From Chamaecrista fasciculata (lineage: Eukaryota > Streptophyta > Magnoliopsida > Fabales > Fabaceae): a stretch of DNA of 64,000 bases. The stretch is taken from positions 48,500-112,499 of the forward strand of contig QANZ01016113.1 of NCBI GenBank assembly GCA_003254925.1, given 5' to 3'. The notes under the pieces were generated by a model. That model searched no databases. It was not told the DNA's origin and was given only the letters and a program-made list of their open reading frames with translations. The position numbers were made by a program, and so were the translations under genes. Shown here piece after piece: positions 1 to 11,324 of the stretch. Every line of letters starts with the position of its first letter. Position 1 is the stretch's first letter.

Positions 1-410
1 ATTTGGATTGACCCCTAACCCTCAATCCAAAATTTTCTCATCCTCACAATTTCCAATACCATATCACACTTCCCAATATCATCTCATCTAAATCTCATTT
101 CAATCAAAACACAACCAAACACCTATCATCTCATCTCATCTCATCTCATCTCATCTCATCTCATCTCATTATTTCCTACCATTTCTACCCCTATACAAAT
201 CACAAAAATCCATCTACTTTTTTCTACCAACCACAATCATTACAACCCCTTTTATATAATTTCACACCCTATTTAACATCATTCTCAATAAAATCACCCA
301 AACACCAATACATCATCTTATCTCATCCAATTAAAAAATAATCTCATCCAATCCATTTGGATTGGATTGGATTGGATTGGATTATAATTCCATGTCTCCC
401 AAACAGACCC
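1..410. mobile_element. TCATCTC-rich MITE, PIF/Harbinger-like, cut by the window start
   Basis: The right terminus reads TCTCCCAAACAGACCC followed by TTA, the mirror of the Tourist-like end GGGCCTGTTTGG. The interior is rich in TCATC (perfect pentamers about 126-170) and carries an ATTGG pentamer run (about 357-384). The same sequence family recurs at 24546-24720 and about 57357-58738. The left end lies outside the window, so no TSD can be checked. Assignment to PIF/Harbinger rests on the terminal motif and the TTA flank only. Confidence 0.6.
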
Positions 411-595
411 TTACATTCTCATCATGCTCCATCAGAAATCCTGGCTTCAGCTCTATCTTTTTCCCACCATCTTCCTAAAGGAAAGACATTCACAAAGGAG
501 GAGAAAGTATCACATATAACAATCAATATTTAATATATGCATCACATATGAGAAAACTAATCAATGTTCTAGAGAAAGTTTTATCTAACTCTTAA

Positions 596-960
596 CTCAG
601 AACCATATCACCATCAAACAAAGATAATAGCTAAAATACTAAAAAGTTAAAATTACATTTCTGGTCCACTATTTTCCTCAGTTATACAATACAAAACATA
701 CAAACAACACAACAATCTCAAAATACATGGATCTAGCTATTTTTTCCTCTGGTATTCGTAGGCAGCAAACCAAGTTAATGACCATCTCAGAACCATGTCA
801 GCTTCAAACCAAGATAATAGCTAAAATACTGAAAAAAGCAAAAATTACATTTCTGGTTCACTACTTTCTTCAGTTATACAATAAAACACATACAAACAAC
901 ACAACAATCTTTAAATACATGGATGTAGCTGTTTTTCCTTTCGTATTCGTAGGCAGCAAA
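596..960. repeat. 190-bp tandem duplication
   Basis: Two adjacent copies (596-769 and 786-960) both run from CTCAGAACCAT to CGTAGGCAGCAAA, with an offset of 190 bp and only scattered differences. No conserved protein is recognisable. The copies end just upstream of a GC-rich minisatellite (1093-1185), so the block might be an old gene fragment, but nothing proves it. Confidence 0.75.
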
Positions 961-1092
961 TTTGAAATTTTCGAATAACGAATCCCAAATCCCAGAGACA
1001 TGAACAAAACCCAAAATTTTAGAAAAACAAAACTCAAATCACATACCAAAATCGCAGAGAAAGAGAGTGAGACGACATAAGAGGAAGGTTGT

Positions 1093-1185
1093 GGCTGATG
1101 ACGACGGCGCTCATGGCTAACGCCAACGGCACTCGTGGCTGATGTCGGCGGCACTCGTGGCTGACGACGGCGCTCGTGACTGAAC
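1093..1185. repeat. 22-bp GC-rich minisatellite
   Basis: About four imperfect copies of a unit like GCTGATGTCGGCGGCACTCG lie in otherwise AT-rich DNA. Short open frames exist on both strands but show no recognisable protein. Nothing coding was recognised in 411-2264 apart from these repeats. Confidence 0.6.
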
Positions 1186-2273
1186 TGCGAGCGGATATTT
1201 TGGGTTAAATTGAAAAAGCAAATGTTGGAAAAGCAAATGGGGGGAGAAGGTTAAATGGATTTAATGCTGGTTGGAAGGAAAAACTGACACATGTATGATG
1301 GAAATAAAAAATAAAAAAAATGGCAGAATGACACGTGTCCACAAAACAACATTGTTTTATTGGATTAAATTGATATATTTAATAAATACATCAATTTGAG
1401 ACATATAAAGAGATATACCAATCAACACACCCTAGTTTTTTGGGCTTTAGATCCTCTGCATTTCCTTATTCATCCTTTTCTTGTGGAACTAGAGAGACAA
1501 AGGAAGAAGAAGAGAGATAAAATATGAATTTCATAAAATAAAAATATATAAGACTCACATTTTCTCTTTCTCTCTCATACTCTATAAAAAATGTAAAAAA
1601 ATGAACTCTAGATAATCAATTTCAAATTTTTTGCTCACCAAATATGGTTAAAACCAAAGACAGATGATTGAGTTTTAAAGGAGTTTTATTAAAGTATTGA
1701 AATTACGATTGTTTTATTGTGAAAACGAATAAAAAAGAAAAAGAAGATTCAGAACTATAAAAATATATGTAAGGATATGAAAAAAAAAAACTAATCACAA
1801 TTTTTGGGAAGTAAAAGTTGCATCCTGTCACAATCAATTAAAGGACGAATGATTACAAAGGAAATAACATCAATATAGATGAACTACACCACAATAAAAT
1901 TTCAGAAAAAGTTTTTTAAAAATAAATAAGTGGATTCAATTTATATCATAATATTCGAGATACAGTTACCTGGCACGTATTTAATGTGGATAAATAACTA
2001 AAAGCTATAGTCCAGGAGATTAGGTTAATTTGTAATGATTACACTACAAGTCGTCCTAACTATAAAAGAAAATAATGTTAACCCAATAATTATTAATTTC
2101 TCTTCGAAAAATGTAAAAGCTAAATTTATTAAGGCATATATTACTTTCAAAAAACCATATTAATGCAGTTTTCGAGCTGGCAAAATTTTATAGTTAATTA
2201 TATATCCAATTTCATATTAGTTATTATCTCGATTATATAATTGTCGTGATATACACGTATGCCTTTAAATTTA

Positions 2274-2700
2274 GGGTAAATTATACTTTGGTACCCTGTG
2301 GTTTGATCTTATTTCACTTTGGTATCCTGTGGTTTGAAACTTGACACTTTGGTACCCTGTGGTATTCTCCATTAACACTTTGGTACCCTTTGGGGTTATT
2401 TTGTAATTTTAACCATAAAAAATTTTGCAAAAATTACATATTGACCCCAAAAAATTTTCAAAAATTACAAATAGGTCCCTGGATACATATTATCTAGGGA
2501 CTAAAATGAAAACTTTTAAAAAAATTTGGGGTCAATGTGTAATTTTAGTAAAATTTGTTGTGATTAAAATTAAAATAAACCCAAAGGGTACCAAAGTGTT
2601 AATGGAGAATACCACAGGGTACCAAAGTGTCAAGTTTCAAACCACGGGGTACCAAAGTGAAATAGGGTCAAACCACAGGGTACCAAAGTGTAATTTACCC
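2274..2700. mobile_element. Mutator-like fold-back MITE (GGTACC family)
   Basis: The termini GGGTAAATTATACTTTGGTA and its inverted partner at 2700 are flanked on both sides by the 9-bp direct repeat TTAAATTTA (2265-2273 and 2701-2709). A 9-bp TSD is the hallmark of Mutator-like elements. Each arm repeats the phrase CTTTGGTACCCTGTGG several times, so the whole 427 bp can fold into one long hairpin. The 137-aa open frame across it is a by-product of the arm sequence. Confidence 0.85.
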
Positions 2701-3439
2701 TTAAATTTAAACTCTCATAAGAGAGAGGATTTTCTTGGCGGCTTGCTTTTAAAATTTGAAACCCAGGTTTTTGTTTTTGTTTTCAATAAATTTCCTTTTT
2801 CTTTCCAATTCAATAATAGGCGTGACAAAATGAGATAAAGTTTAAATTTAAAATTGTAAATGCCACTCACTGACGGGACAAAATAAGAAGTTTAACATTG
2901 ACACAATTTAAGGGCCTAATTGGTTTATGAAAATGTTTCATGTTTTCATTTTTTATTTTTATTTCTATTTCTGAAATTTTATTTTTATTTCTAAATTTCT
3001 AATATTTAAGAAATATATTTATTTTATAAAGTAAAAAAATCATTTTCATTCCTATTTAAATTATGTTAACTTGAATAGTTTATTTTTGTGTAAAGTTACA
3101 AAATATCACAAGTTTGTTTTTTGAAATACTAAAAATGTCTTTTTAACGTTTTCTGTTTTCAGCATGTTTCAAGAAATACTTTCAAAAAAACATTTTAAAA
3201 AAAAATTGTACAAAATACATTTTCAATTATATTTCCTGAATACATACAACAGCAACCAATGAGGCCCTAAGATTCCTAGTTACCTCTTCCTCTACTAAAT
3301 CTTTTGTTTCTTTAGTGGTATGCAATCATCGCAAGTTCACAACCAGTGCCCAATGTACAAGCCTTGTACCAAACAAATATTTTGATAACTTCCACACTCA
3401 AATGTCAAAATGAAGATTAAAATAATCAAAACAATTCAA

Positions 3440-3720
3440 TGAATCAATTTGATGGCATATTATATGGAAAAGCAAACTACTCAAACAAGTCATTCAAATG
3501 GTCCTCCAACTTGATCATAAATGTGGCTACTTGCATTGCTTGTAAGTTATCTTCAAATAAATAAAAAATTAAAAAGTGATTCAATGGAAAAACAAACCAT
3601 TCAAAGTCACAAGAAATTCAATTGGTCCTCAAACATCAAGGATAAATGGAGGCTACTTGCATTGCTTGTAATTTTCACAAATCTCAGTAGATAAAACAGT
3701 TAACTGCTCAAGCTCAGAAT
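3440..3720. repeat. About 120-bp imperfect tandem duplication
   Basis: Two diverged copies contain TGGAAAAGCAAAC / TGGAAAAACAAACC and the shared phrase GGCTACTTGCATTGCTTGTA. Nothing coding is seen in the surrounding 2710-4040. Confidence 0.6.
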
Positions 3721-4043
3721 GAACCAAACTCTCCATTTAATAATTACAATGGAAAGACTAGTGAATATTTAGCCACCAACATTATTACAAAATAAACTCC
3801 GTTAAAAGAAGAGAGTGCTTGCATGCATAACCAAGAAACCATGATAGCCCTGTGTCATTACAAAACATTAAATTGTTAGAAGACATTAACTACCATAGAT
3901 AAAAATGTGGAGAAGCTCATCCACACATAACTACCATAGGTTTATATACTTGATTAGAAACAAAATCTGAAGATGAAATTGGTCATCAATGATGGGCAAA
4001 CAATTACGTAACTCAATTTTTTTCCCACCAAAGGGAAAAATAT

Positions 4044-4565
4044 CTCCAAAGCATAGACACTAGTACGGACATGAGATATGGGAGAAAATATGAATACAAA
4101 CATACCAATATGCCAAATTCTGGAAGTTGAATAACGCAACACGTCATATATATATTTTGTTATTCTAATAGCAGACAAGAAATGAAGAGGCAATTAAAGA
4201 TCTATAAATCTTAATGAAAAATTAAAAAATTATAATATCTATTGATGACATGTCATGTGTCAATTTTTTTTTTTTTCATTTTTCGCTGTGTTATGCAAAA
4301 AATGATTTCAAATTATAACACTCATAAACATGTGTTCAACACATGTAGTATCGTGTTGTACGTGTTTAACAACTTAAAAAATTATAACATCTATTCATGA
4401 CATTTTATGTGTCAATTTTTTTTTTTCCATTTTTCGCTGTGTCATGCAAAAAGAATAATTTCAAATTCTAACACTTATAAACATGTGTTCAGCACATGCC
4501 GTATCGTGTTGTCTGTGTTTGACAGGGGTGACATTCCCTCAAAATGAAATGTCCGTACTCTCTAT
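4044..4565. mobile_element. Non-autonomous DNA element with internal duplication (GTGTCGTATT family)
   Basis: The sequence begins near AGTACGGACATGAGATATG and ends with the inverse ATGTCCGTACT, suggesting short inverted ends. Its right half is duplicated in tandem: both copies contain TTTTTCGCTGTGT, AAACATGTGTTC and TATCGTGTTGT. A diverged second copy of the family lies at about 11325-11660. Class is not established; no clean TSD was found. Confidence 0.5.
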
Positions 4566-5660
4566 GGAAATATTATCTATTACAAAAAATACTTTACTCA
4601 CTACAACAGAATACAAAGGTGAGGTCTTTGTTAAATCGCCAAGTTGGCTGCAATATATGACAAGATGCTACTAAAGTACTAACAAACATACAGTTTTCCT
4701 TAAGATAATAGCAAGGAAGTTATCAAACAAATACGAGCCTAAAGACTGCACTGTATGATAGATTGCTCTAGAATCTTAATACAAGACCAGCATAATTTAA
4801 TCAATAGCTTCTATCAAATATAACAGAGAATATAATGTTATCTGATCACCCTCCCCCTCTCACTCAGTCACAATCATTTTTATTGTATGCAAAAGGTACC
4901 GAGAAATTCAGGATCTGCTGGTGCTTCCTGGGTTAAGTCTAGGATAACTCTAACTTTATGCATTCACTGACACATCACAATTTCAGATATTCAAGTTTCT
5001 AACAACCAGCCTCTCAAATCTAATCACCCTAATTAGGATATAGAAAAGACCCATAAGACTACCAATAAGAAAAGCTCAATGGATGGTAAACAAGTGAGAC
5101 ATTCTCTTTAAATCAGATTCCAAATACAATGGCATCAACTTGACTTAAGCTAGATAATCATAATATTTTGTACAAGGTTGACCCACATTGCCTAGAGAGG
5201 TCCCTAATCCCTACTCTTCACTGAGAAGCAAATATTGAGTTGGCAGAAGATATGCCATCAGTGACTGTTACAATGTATTCAAGCACTGGTTTGGACACAT
5301 AATACTTATGCTCTCAAAGGGCGACTATATGTAGAAAAATAAGTTTATAGAATCATCCAGGTAAATCGGCAGCAATTTGCAGAAGTATATGACAAAAAGT
5401 AAGGAATGTACAGGGTAACAAAAACCTCCAAAAAGTTATCATTAGATTCCATTTCGGTGGGATAGCTATGTACCAAGTGAAGTAAACTCAGATTTTCATA
5501 TGACCTATTTTGTCTTCTTTGAATCAACTCCCCCAAAATTATTGTCAATTAAAATTAAGATGAACATCAAAAGTTAGCAGTAATTGCAATGTAATGAAGC
5601 CAAATAAGCAATCCAGTCAACAAAGACCTACTTCTAACATCTTTCCTTGAATAACAATCT
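4566..5660. other. Intergenic stretch, nothing recognised
   Basis: AT-rich DNA without a recognisable gene or repeat structure. The right end should include the 3' UTR and terminator of the minus-strand 65-aa gene that follows. Confidence 0.4.
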
Positions 5661-5776
5661 AGTTTGCAAAAAGGAAATAAACGAAACCTTGTTTGATCAA
5701 AGAGTTAAAACAGGTCAAGCAAGGTAAAAACTCAAGATCTAAAGTAACAAAATGGATTGTGAGTAGAATGAATTTA

Positions 5777-5974
5777 CTATTCGGAGGCTGCATCGGAGGC
5801 AGCATCAGAGGCAGCATTGGAAGCTGCAGGAGTTTGTTTCTCGGAGGATCTTGCATAATCAGGATAAGAGTATACCAGAGCAGCTACCATGGCTCCTGGG
5901 AGCACCACATACTTTGATAGCGCTGCCAGTTTCCTTACCAATGGCTCTCCCTTCATAAATTGATTAAAATCCAT
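5777..5974 (-). CDS. Small single-span membrane protein, probably mitochondrial (65 aa)
   Basis: The protein begins MDFNQFMKGEPLVRKLAALS and has one hydrophobic segment (YVVLPGAMVAALVYS, about residues 22-36) followed by PDYARSSEKQ and a short alanine-serine repeat (AASNAASDAASDAASE). The coding part is one exon: a splice acceptor (CACAG, exon from 6001) lies 27 nt upstream of the ATG, and a matching donor (AAG/GTAAGC) ends a non-coding exon at 6864, giving an 862-bp 5' UTR intron. The first ATG after the acceptor was chosen because the conserved-looking sequence starts there. From memory it resembles a short conserved plant protein annotated 'fiber protein' or a small respiratory-chain accessory subunit; that is a weak recollection. 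The intron holds a SINE fragment. Confidence 0.8.
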   Translation of the reverse strand: MDFNQFMKGEPLVRKLAALSKYVVLPGAMVAALVYSYPDYARSSEKQTPAASNAASDAASDAASE

Positions 5975-6097
5975 TTTCTTATCACTTTCACGCGCAATTC
6001 CCTGTGAAAATGTGATAGGTTGGGATATTAAATTAGAGAACACTGAAAAGTATAACAAAAATCATAAAGCACCACATCATCCACTTGGAAATATAAC

Positions 6098-6170
6098 AAA
6101 AAAAAAAGGCGGCCCATTGCACGAGGCTCCCACTAGGTGGGGTCTGGGGAGCGTCAAGACGTATGCAGCC
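6098..6170 (-). mobile_element. 5'-truncated plant SINE with 13-bp TSD
   Basis: On the minus strand the body ends AGTGGGAGCCTCGTGCAATG then GGCCGCC and a T tract, the typical 3' end of plant tRNA-derived SINEs. It is flanked by identical copies of TTGGAAATATAAC (6085-6097 and 6171-6183). Only about 63 bp of body remains, so it is dead on arrival. It sits inside the 5' UTR intron of the 65-aa gene. Confidence 0.85.
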
Positions 6171-6863
6171 TTGGAAATATAACACTTAATAAATTATAAT
6201 TCTTCACTATTGCATTAGACACCTTTCCACTTCTACCAGGTAAAGAATGAGCTTTAATTTAAGAGATGCAATCATATATGATCAGTCCCTGCTAGATAAT
6301 TATTCAGTCTAAAAATCTCAAGATAATGGACTTTCCCAACTATTTTACCCTTCAGTTATTTTTGAAGAAATGTCAATTTCAAGACGATGCGAACTCTAGC
6401 ATTAGCATGTCTCCTCGTGTCATTAGGTCAATACTCAACAGTTGCAAATGGGGGTAAAAAAATTGTATTGCAAGCCTTTAGCATCCCCGTTTCCCAAGAT
6501 AAATAGTTAAAAAAAAAAAACTAGGAAGAAAAACCCCAAAATCTCATACATTACAATACAAAAAAAAGAATAAAAAAAACTCAAATCCAAATCATACAGA
6601 GAAGAGAATAGTAGTTGCAATAGAGAAATCTGAAATCTCATACAGTGATGCAAGCATGGATCACCCAACTAGGTTAGAAGAACGGCCCTTAGATCTATAT
6701 CAAGTTGCAGGACAGGCAAAATAGACAAGAATATAGTCTTTCTTTGTCATTTTCCGTTCGATAGAAACAAGAAGACACTACGAAGAACAGCGAAATGGAA
6801 CAAAGTAGCTGCGATTAAAGGCTAAAACACATATCACACAACACAGATCCCATGGGGGCTTAC

Positions 6864-7043
6864 CTTGAAGGTCAGATCGAATCGGCGAAACGCGAGAAAT
6901 AGAGAGGCAGCGTTGTGAGCAGACTGAACGACGGCGAGGAGCGAAAACCAGAGCGGCGGCGCGTGGAGATGAATTGTTAAGAGTGAAGTGAGAATGTGAG
7001 ACTGGGAAGGAATTTAGGTTGCTCCGATCATTCTTGAAGTGCA
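6864..7043 (-). other. Non-coding first exon (5' UTR) of the 65-aa gene
   Basis: The 3' border is the donor AAG/GTAAGCCC at 6864/6863. The exon is GC-richer than its surroundings and carries no frame joining to the downstream coding exon. Its upstream limit is a guess; the true transcription start was not located. Confidence 0.55.
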
Positions 7044-7054
7044 TTATTTTATTT

Positions 7055-7263
7055 GGTTTAAAATTTCATTTTGATCCCTAATGTTTGTCTTTAACTTTCG
7101 TTTTAGTCTTTAATATCTTTTCATTCTATTTTAATCTTTAATATTTTTCAGAAAGTTTACTGTTAATTTTTGGACATTATTCGAGCCATGGAACAAAAAT
7201 ATATATTAAAGGCCAAAAATAAAACTGAAGACAAATATTAGGGATTAAAATAAAATTTTTGCC
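7055..7263. mobile_element. Short fold-back MITE (GATCCCTAAT arms)
   Basis: Arms read GGTTTAAAATTTCATTTTGA and, inverted from the right, GGCAAAAATTTTATTTTAAT, both continuing into ATCCCTAATRTTTGTCTT. The element lies immediately upstream of the 5' UTR exon of the 65-aa gene, in its promoter zone. Confidence 0.65.
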
Positions 7264-7526
7264 TTTTATTTATCTATTTTATTATCATTTGACCCGAGTA
7301 ATTAAAAGTGTAATGGTTAAAAATATAAATATAAGAAAACTTTTTTTTTTCTTCGAATTCGAATTTATGCCAAGTCAATGAATTAATTTTTTAATAATTA
7401 AAATACATAATTTCATCCTTAAACTATCGTAATTATTAAAGATTTGGTCCTTGGGACATTACCATTTTGAATTTGTAGTTTTTTTGTCTTTGAATTTGTA
7501 TTAATAAATACAAATTTAATGACTCT

Positions 7527-7840
7527 AAAATCTTATTTTGATCCCTCACCTGTCATCTTTTCTCAATTTAGTCTTCTTTAAATTTTCTTTTTCAATTTGA
7601 TCCTTGACAAATGTTTTTGTTATCAAAATTAGTCTCTCCATCCAATTTTTTACGAAGTCAATAATGTCACACTATTAAATGATTACATAAAGTGATCATT
7701 TAACAATGTCACATCACCAACTTTATTAAAAATTGGATGAAAGGAGTAATTTTAAGAATGAAAACAATTATGAGGCACCAAATTGAAACAAAAAAATTTT
7801 AAGGAGGACGAAAAAGATATATACGGGGGACGAAAATTGA
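7527..7840. mobile_element. Fold-back MITE
   Basis: The left arm contains TTTTGATCCCTC and TCAATTTAGTCTTC; the right arm gives their inverse (AGGAGGACGAAAAAG, GGGGGACGAAAATTGATC). The centre has a smaller palindrome around AACAATGTCACATC. It abuts a LINE remnant at 7841. No TSD was resolved. Confidence 0.55.
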
Positions 7841-8065
7841 TCTGGTCTGGATGTCCTGCGAAAGCGTTTCTGGTTTAGGCTTCCATGACAGCTTCCTGGT
7901 TTGATTCTGTTTCTGGTCAAATGATATTATTTATGTTTCCAGTTCCTTAGATGATTGTAACTTTAGTTGGATCCCTAGATTCGCTATCTTGGCAACTGTT
8001 TGTATTGCCAATTTGTCTGACACGAGGATGGGTCCTCTTGGATGGGTTGCAAACCCCCCACCTTC
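7841..8065 (+). pseudogene. L1-type LINE remnant, internally deleted
   Basis: It matches the LINE at 20270-21044 in two blocks: a 5' UTR-like part (TCTGGTCTGGATGTCC) and the 3' end of the ORF, where the translation reads the SRWMVPRS-like RNase H tail seen there as WIPRSAILATDCL. The 3' end is cut at about 8065, where an unrelated MITE arm begins. There is no intact reading frame. Confidence 0.7.
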
Positions 8066-8175
8066 GTTAGTTAATATTTGGTTAAAATAAGAGCAAAGAA
8101 TAAAATTGACCAAAATGTGAAACATTGAGGACGAATTGGTGTAAAGTTTAGGGACGAAATTAACGTTTTGCTGAA
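8066..8175. mobile_element. Single arm of the GTCCCCAA-type fold-back MITE
   Basis: From GTTAATATTTGGTTAAAATA the sequence matches one arm of the elements at 17995-18358 and 30532-30905 (TAAGAGCAAAGRATAAAATT, GTAAAGTTTRGGGACGAAAT). The other arm is absent. An unrecognised 72-codon open frame (8182-8400) follows; I could not assign it. Confidence 0.65.
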
Positions 8176-8449
8176 TTGTAATTGTGCTTCTTAATGCTTG
8201 GGCCCCTTTTGAAACAGAGTAGGAGAAACTTTCCCAAAAATATGACTTGGAGTTTGCAGAATTCTGATTTGGGCACTGAAAGAAAGTTAGGGGTGGTTCG
8301 TCCAGCAACTGATGCTTTTGTTGCTGAGGGTTTGCTTGTGATGCTTGCTACGCTGTTTTCATATATGCTTTTACATTGTGCCCATAACCTGTTTGTTTAA
8401 AATCCTCAAAGTCCAAATATTTTTTTCCCTAAAAATATATTTAGAAAAC

Positions 8450-8790
8450 CTACTATTCGATCATTTAATTTATACCGAGTCCCTAAATTATTGCAATTGT
8501 CAACGATTTGACCTCTAGGTCAAATTCAGTGATTAAAAAGTACAAATTCAAAGACCAAATAGTATAAATTTAGTACAAATTTAAGGAACCAAAAGAATAA
8601 AGTTATTTCAAATTCAGGAACTAAATAGTATTAATTTAGTACAAATTCATGAACCAAAATGTATAAAATTAGTTCAAATTCAGGGACTAAAAATAATAAA
8701 ATTAGTTCAAATTCAGGCACCAAATCATCACTAGGAACTAAATAGTTGATAATTGGAATATTTTATGGACCAAATTGTGTATTTCAGGGC
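8450..8790. repeat. Repeat of short phrases (CAAATTCAGGGACTAAA), MITE-like
   Basis: About six imperfect 35-60-bp units run in tandem, each with ACAAATTCA(G/A)GGA(C/A)(C/T)AAA. The left edge (CGAGTCCCTAAATTATTGCA) and the right edge are roughly inverse. A related element is at about 46375-46640. Confidence 0.6.
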
Positions 8791-9322
8791 CTGTTACAGT
8801 TGTGCTGAAAGCCTGAAACGAGGTTTGTTATTCTTGTATGATGATGGAAAATACATTCATTAGAATAAGAATATGATAACAGAAGTAACAAAGCCAATTA
8901 GAACTGGAATTAACCTGGTTTAATGAGATCTTGAGCATAATATCCTAAGGAGACCTGCAAGAACGAACCAGTCATAGGGATGACTCCACCAAAGCTTTAG
9001 TCAGAAAAGGGTTTCTTCACAATCTAGTTTAAACTGTGATAGAATGAATTAACTTATCTTTGATTCTGAGGGACTTTATAATGAAGTTGGAAGGAGAGAT
9101 TCTAGCGAAGTGAGTTTCAAGAATCTTGGATAGTTACTTGTGTGTCAAGCAAGGTGTATCAAGGAGTATTCAGAATACTTGAGAACATTTGTTTGGCTAG
9201 ATCATCAATAAACTGATTTCAACTTTGGAGCATCAATTATGTTTTATCTTACTTTACTGTCAAGAATCAAGAACCTACATATTTATCTCATAGTATAGTT
9301 GGGATATTTTACATCACATCAG

Positions 9323-9389
9323 GTCCTGCAGGCTCAACAGTTGTGGACCTCACTGCACCAAATAAGTACACAATAGTTAGGCCTGGAAG
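9323..9389 (+). pseudogene. Isolated exon of a YrdC/Sua5-like gene
   Basis: A 67-bp segment bounded by AG (9321-9322) and GT (9390-9391) translates to PAGSTVVDLTAPNKYTIVRP then G. The motif STVVDL-x(4-5)-Y-x-I-x-RPG is typical of the C-terminal part of YrdC-type threonylcarbamoyl-AMP synthases, which make the t6A tRNA modification. No neighbouring exons of such a gene were recognised within several kb, so this is most likely a captured or left-over exon. The similarity is from memory of the family. Confidence 0.5.
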
Positions 9390-9669
9390 GTATATATATC
9401 CAATTCAACTAATTATCACATCTCTTTTAAGATTCTTCTTGTGCATTTTTCGAATGGGATGTCCTCTGTTAGATGCCAATACCAAAGACAATATTATGGT
9501 TATATAGTGTTTACTACTTTATGGTCATTTTTTAAGTTAAGATTTGTAGGAGTTTGATTCCAGATATTTTAGGATTGGATTATGAAACACTAGATTAATT
9601 TTTAGTTAGGGAGGACTTTTTCCCCTTTTTGTGGTGTCATGGTGGTGCTGATCTCAGAAGAAATGACTC

Positions 9670-10435
9670 AGATCGATTGAACCGAGAATCGGCCAGTGGT
9701 TCGGTCAAAATCTCCTAATTCATTAACTGGTCAAAACCCGATAAAACCAGTGATGTGAAAACCGGACCGGCCGGTCGGACCGGTTGGACCGCTACCCGAA
9801 GACACAAGCGAGTTGGTTCAACCATTTGAACCGGAATGATGGTTGGACCGGAAATAACCGGCCAAGAACCGGAAAACCGAACCAACCGCTGGACCGAACC
9901 GGCGGTTCTCAATTTTTTTTAACAAAAAATCATTTTGAGCTTTGTAAGGATCGAACCCATGCCCTTTCTTCACACTCCCAGCGCCTTTACCATCCCAACT
10001 ATGATGCTCTATTAGCTTTTTCTTACCAATTATTTTACTTATCTAATAAATTAATAGATTTAATGCATCTCTTAGACCAAAAAAAAATATAGAGGGTTTA
10101 TATTTAATATATTAAAAATAATTATTTATTACGTCATNATGAACTAAATTTGATACACGAAGTAATTATAAAATGTTTAAAATGTTACTTGATAAGAAGA
10201 ATATTATGAAAATTGATTATATTTATATTAATTCATGTTAATTTATAAAACTTGTATTTATAGGTTAATGTTATAATTGTATTTTGTAACTTAATTATAT
10301 AATTGTTTGAATTAGAATTTTATCACATTTAAGTTTTTTCTATTATTTTTAATTAATTTATTTGTCACTAGTATGACGTCGGTTAAATCATTGAATATTG
10401 AACCGCTACCTCAATCGATTCAATGTCCAATCAAT
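9670..10435. mobile_element. CCGGTT-rich hAT-like element, degraded copy
   Basis: The sequence is dominated by ACCGGWCCGG/AACCGG phrases, as in the well-bounded hAT copy at 59809-60307. Terminal-like sequence (GTGAAAACCGGACCGGCCGG at about 9757, and CAATTTTTAAAACCTATA at about 10431) is present, but no TSD could be found. The open frames across it (about 9715-10092, both strands) are artefacts of the repeat. Confidence 0.6.
9945..10012 (-). other. tRNA-like segment with B-box inside the CCGGTT element
   Basis: On the minus strand the sequence contains GGGTTCGATCC, a good RNA polymerase III B-box/T-loop, and upstream TAGTTGGGATGG, a weak A-box. It does not fold as a full tRNA (no matching acceptor stem), so it is a tRNA relic or a tRNA-like part of the transposon. 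Confidence 0.4.
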
Positions 10436-10559
10436 TTTTAAAACCTATACTAGAAATTCTAACTTAGCCTAACTTTTCACCCCAACTATAATATTTATCT
10501 AGTTCTCGACACCAACCAGTCCTTGTGATAAATTTACACAACTAATTCTTTAAAAGTTG

Positions 10560-10905
10560 ATGTTGATGTTTTTTCTAAACTTACTTTCGGAGCATTATTT
10601 GACATTTTTTATCAACGGTCTCAACTAAACAGACAAAGAACTCATCAATAGTAACTTGCAGCTCTGATTTTGTTATATTCAAATTTGAAACGAGAGAGGT
10701 ATGACCAAATTTATGAAATAAGTGGTCCATTTTCGGGCTCGATTTCATGCTTGATTTGACCTTGTTTACCGATAATTCCAACTGGGCAAATAAAGAATTA
10801 ATCAAATTTAACTTGTAACTTTAATTTCATCGCATTTAGATTTGAATTATGCATCAAAATAGAACAAAACATACATCATGCACTAAAATGAAATTTAAGA
10901 ACAAT
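10560..10905. mobile_element. Core fragment of the GGTCCTAAATG fold-back family
   Basis: The phrases TTTGAAACGAGAGAGGTATG, TTGATTTGACCTTGTTTACC and CCAACTGGGCAAATAA align with the centre of the complete element at 47485-48023. The outer arms are not recognisable here. Confidence 0.55.
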
Positions 10906-11324
10906 ATTAAAAACCAAAATAGAGTTTGTGGAGGGTTCATTTGTCATATGTGCCCTGCACGTAATTGATCAACATTTGTCTTATTTGAATAATGCGTCGT
11001 GGGTTTTGATTTTGAAAAAAAATTAAATTTTACAGATTATGTTTGTTGTGTGCCCTGTATTGTATATTTGTTTTGTTTAAGTAATGCACCATGCGCAGAA
11101 GGATGAAATGCTTCGTCTATAAACAGTAAAAATAATATATTTTGATGAATAATTTCCAAACTAAACCATGTCTATTAATACTTTAAAAAAAAGAGTATAA
11201 GTAAGTATCTAAAAATCCATACTAGTATGTGATTGGTAATTAAATAACTCACATTTTTTTTACTTGTAAAAATAAATAATTTACTTTAATCAAGGCTATG
11301 TTAGTTTAAATGGTAAGTGACTTA

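Noticed and set aside
124..170. CRISPR-like short regular repeat
   Set aside because: It is a perfect pentanucleotide microsatellite without spacers, inside a plant MITE.
2425..2838. 137-aa open frame
   Set aside because: It lies across the fold-back MITE 2274-2700, repeats the arm phrase in translation, and runs past the TSD into flanking DNA.
9945..10012. Functional tRNA gene on the minus strand
   Set aside because: The T-loop is good but no complementary acceptor stem or proper anticodon arm could be drawn; best read as a tRNA relic in a transposon.
9715..10092. Overlapping open frames on both strands in the CCGGTT-rich region
   Set aside because: They arise from GC-rich repeated phrases of a hAT-like element; the composition is repetitive and no protein family fits.
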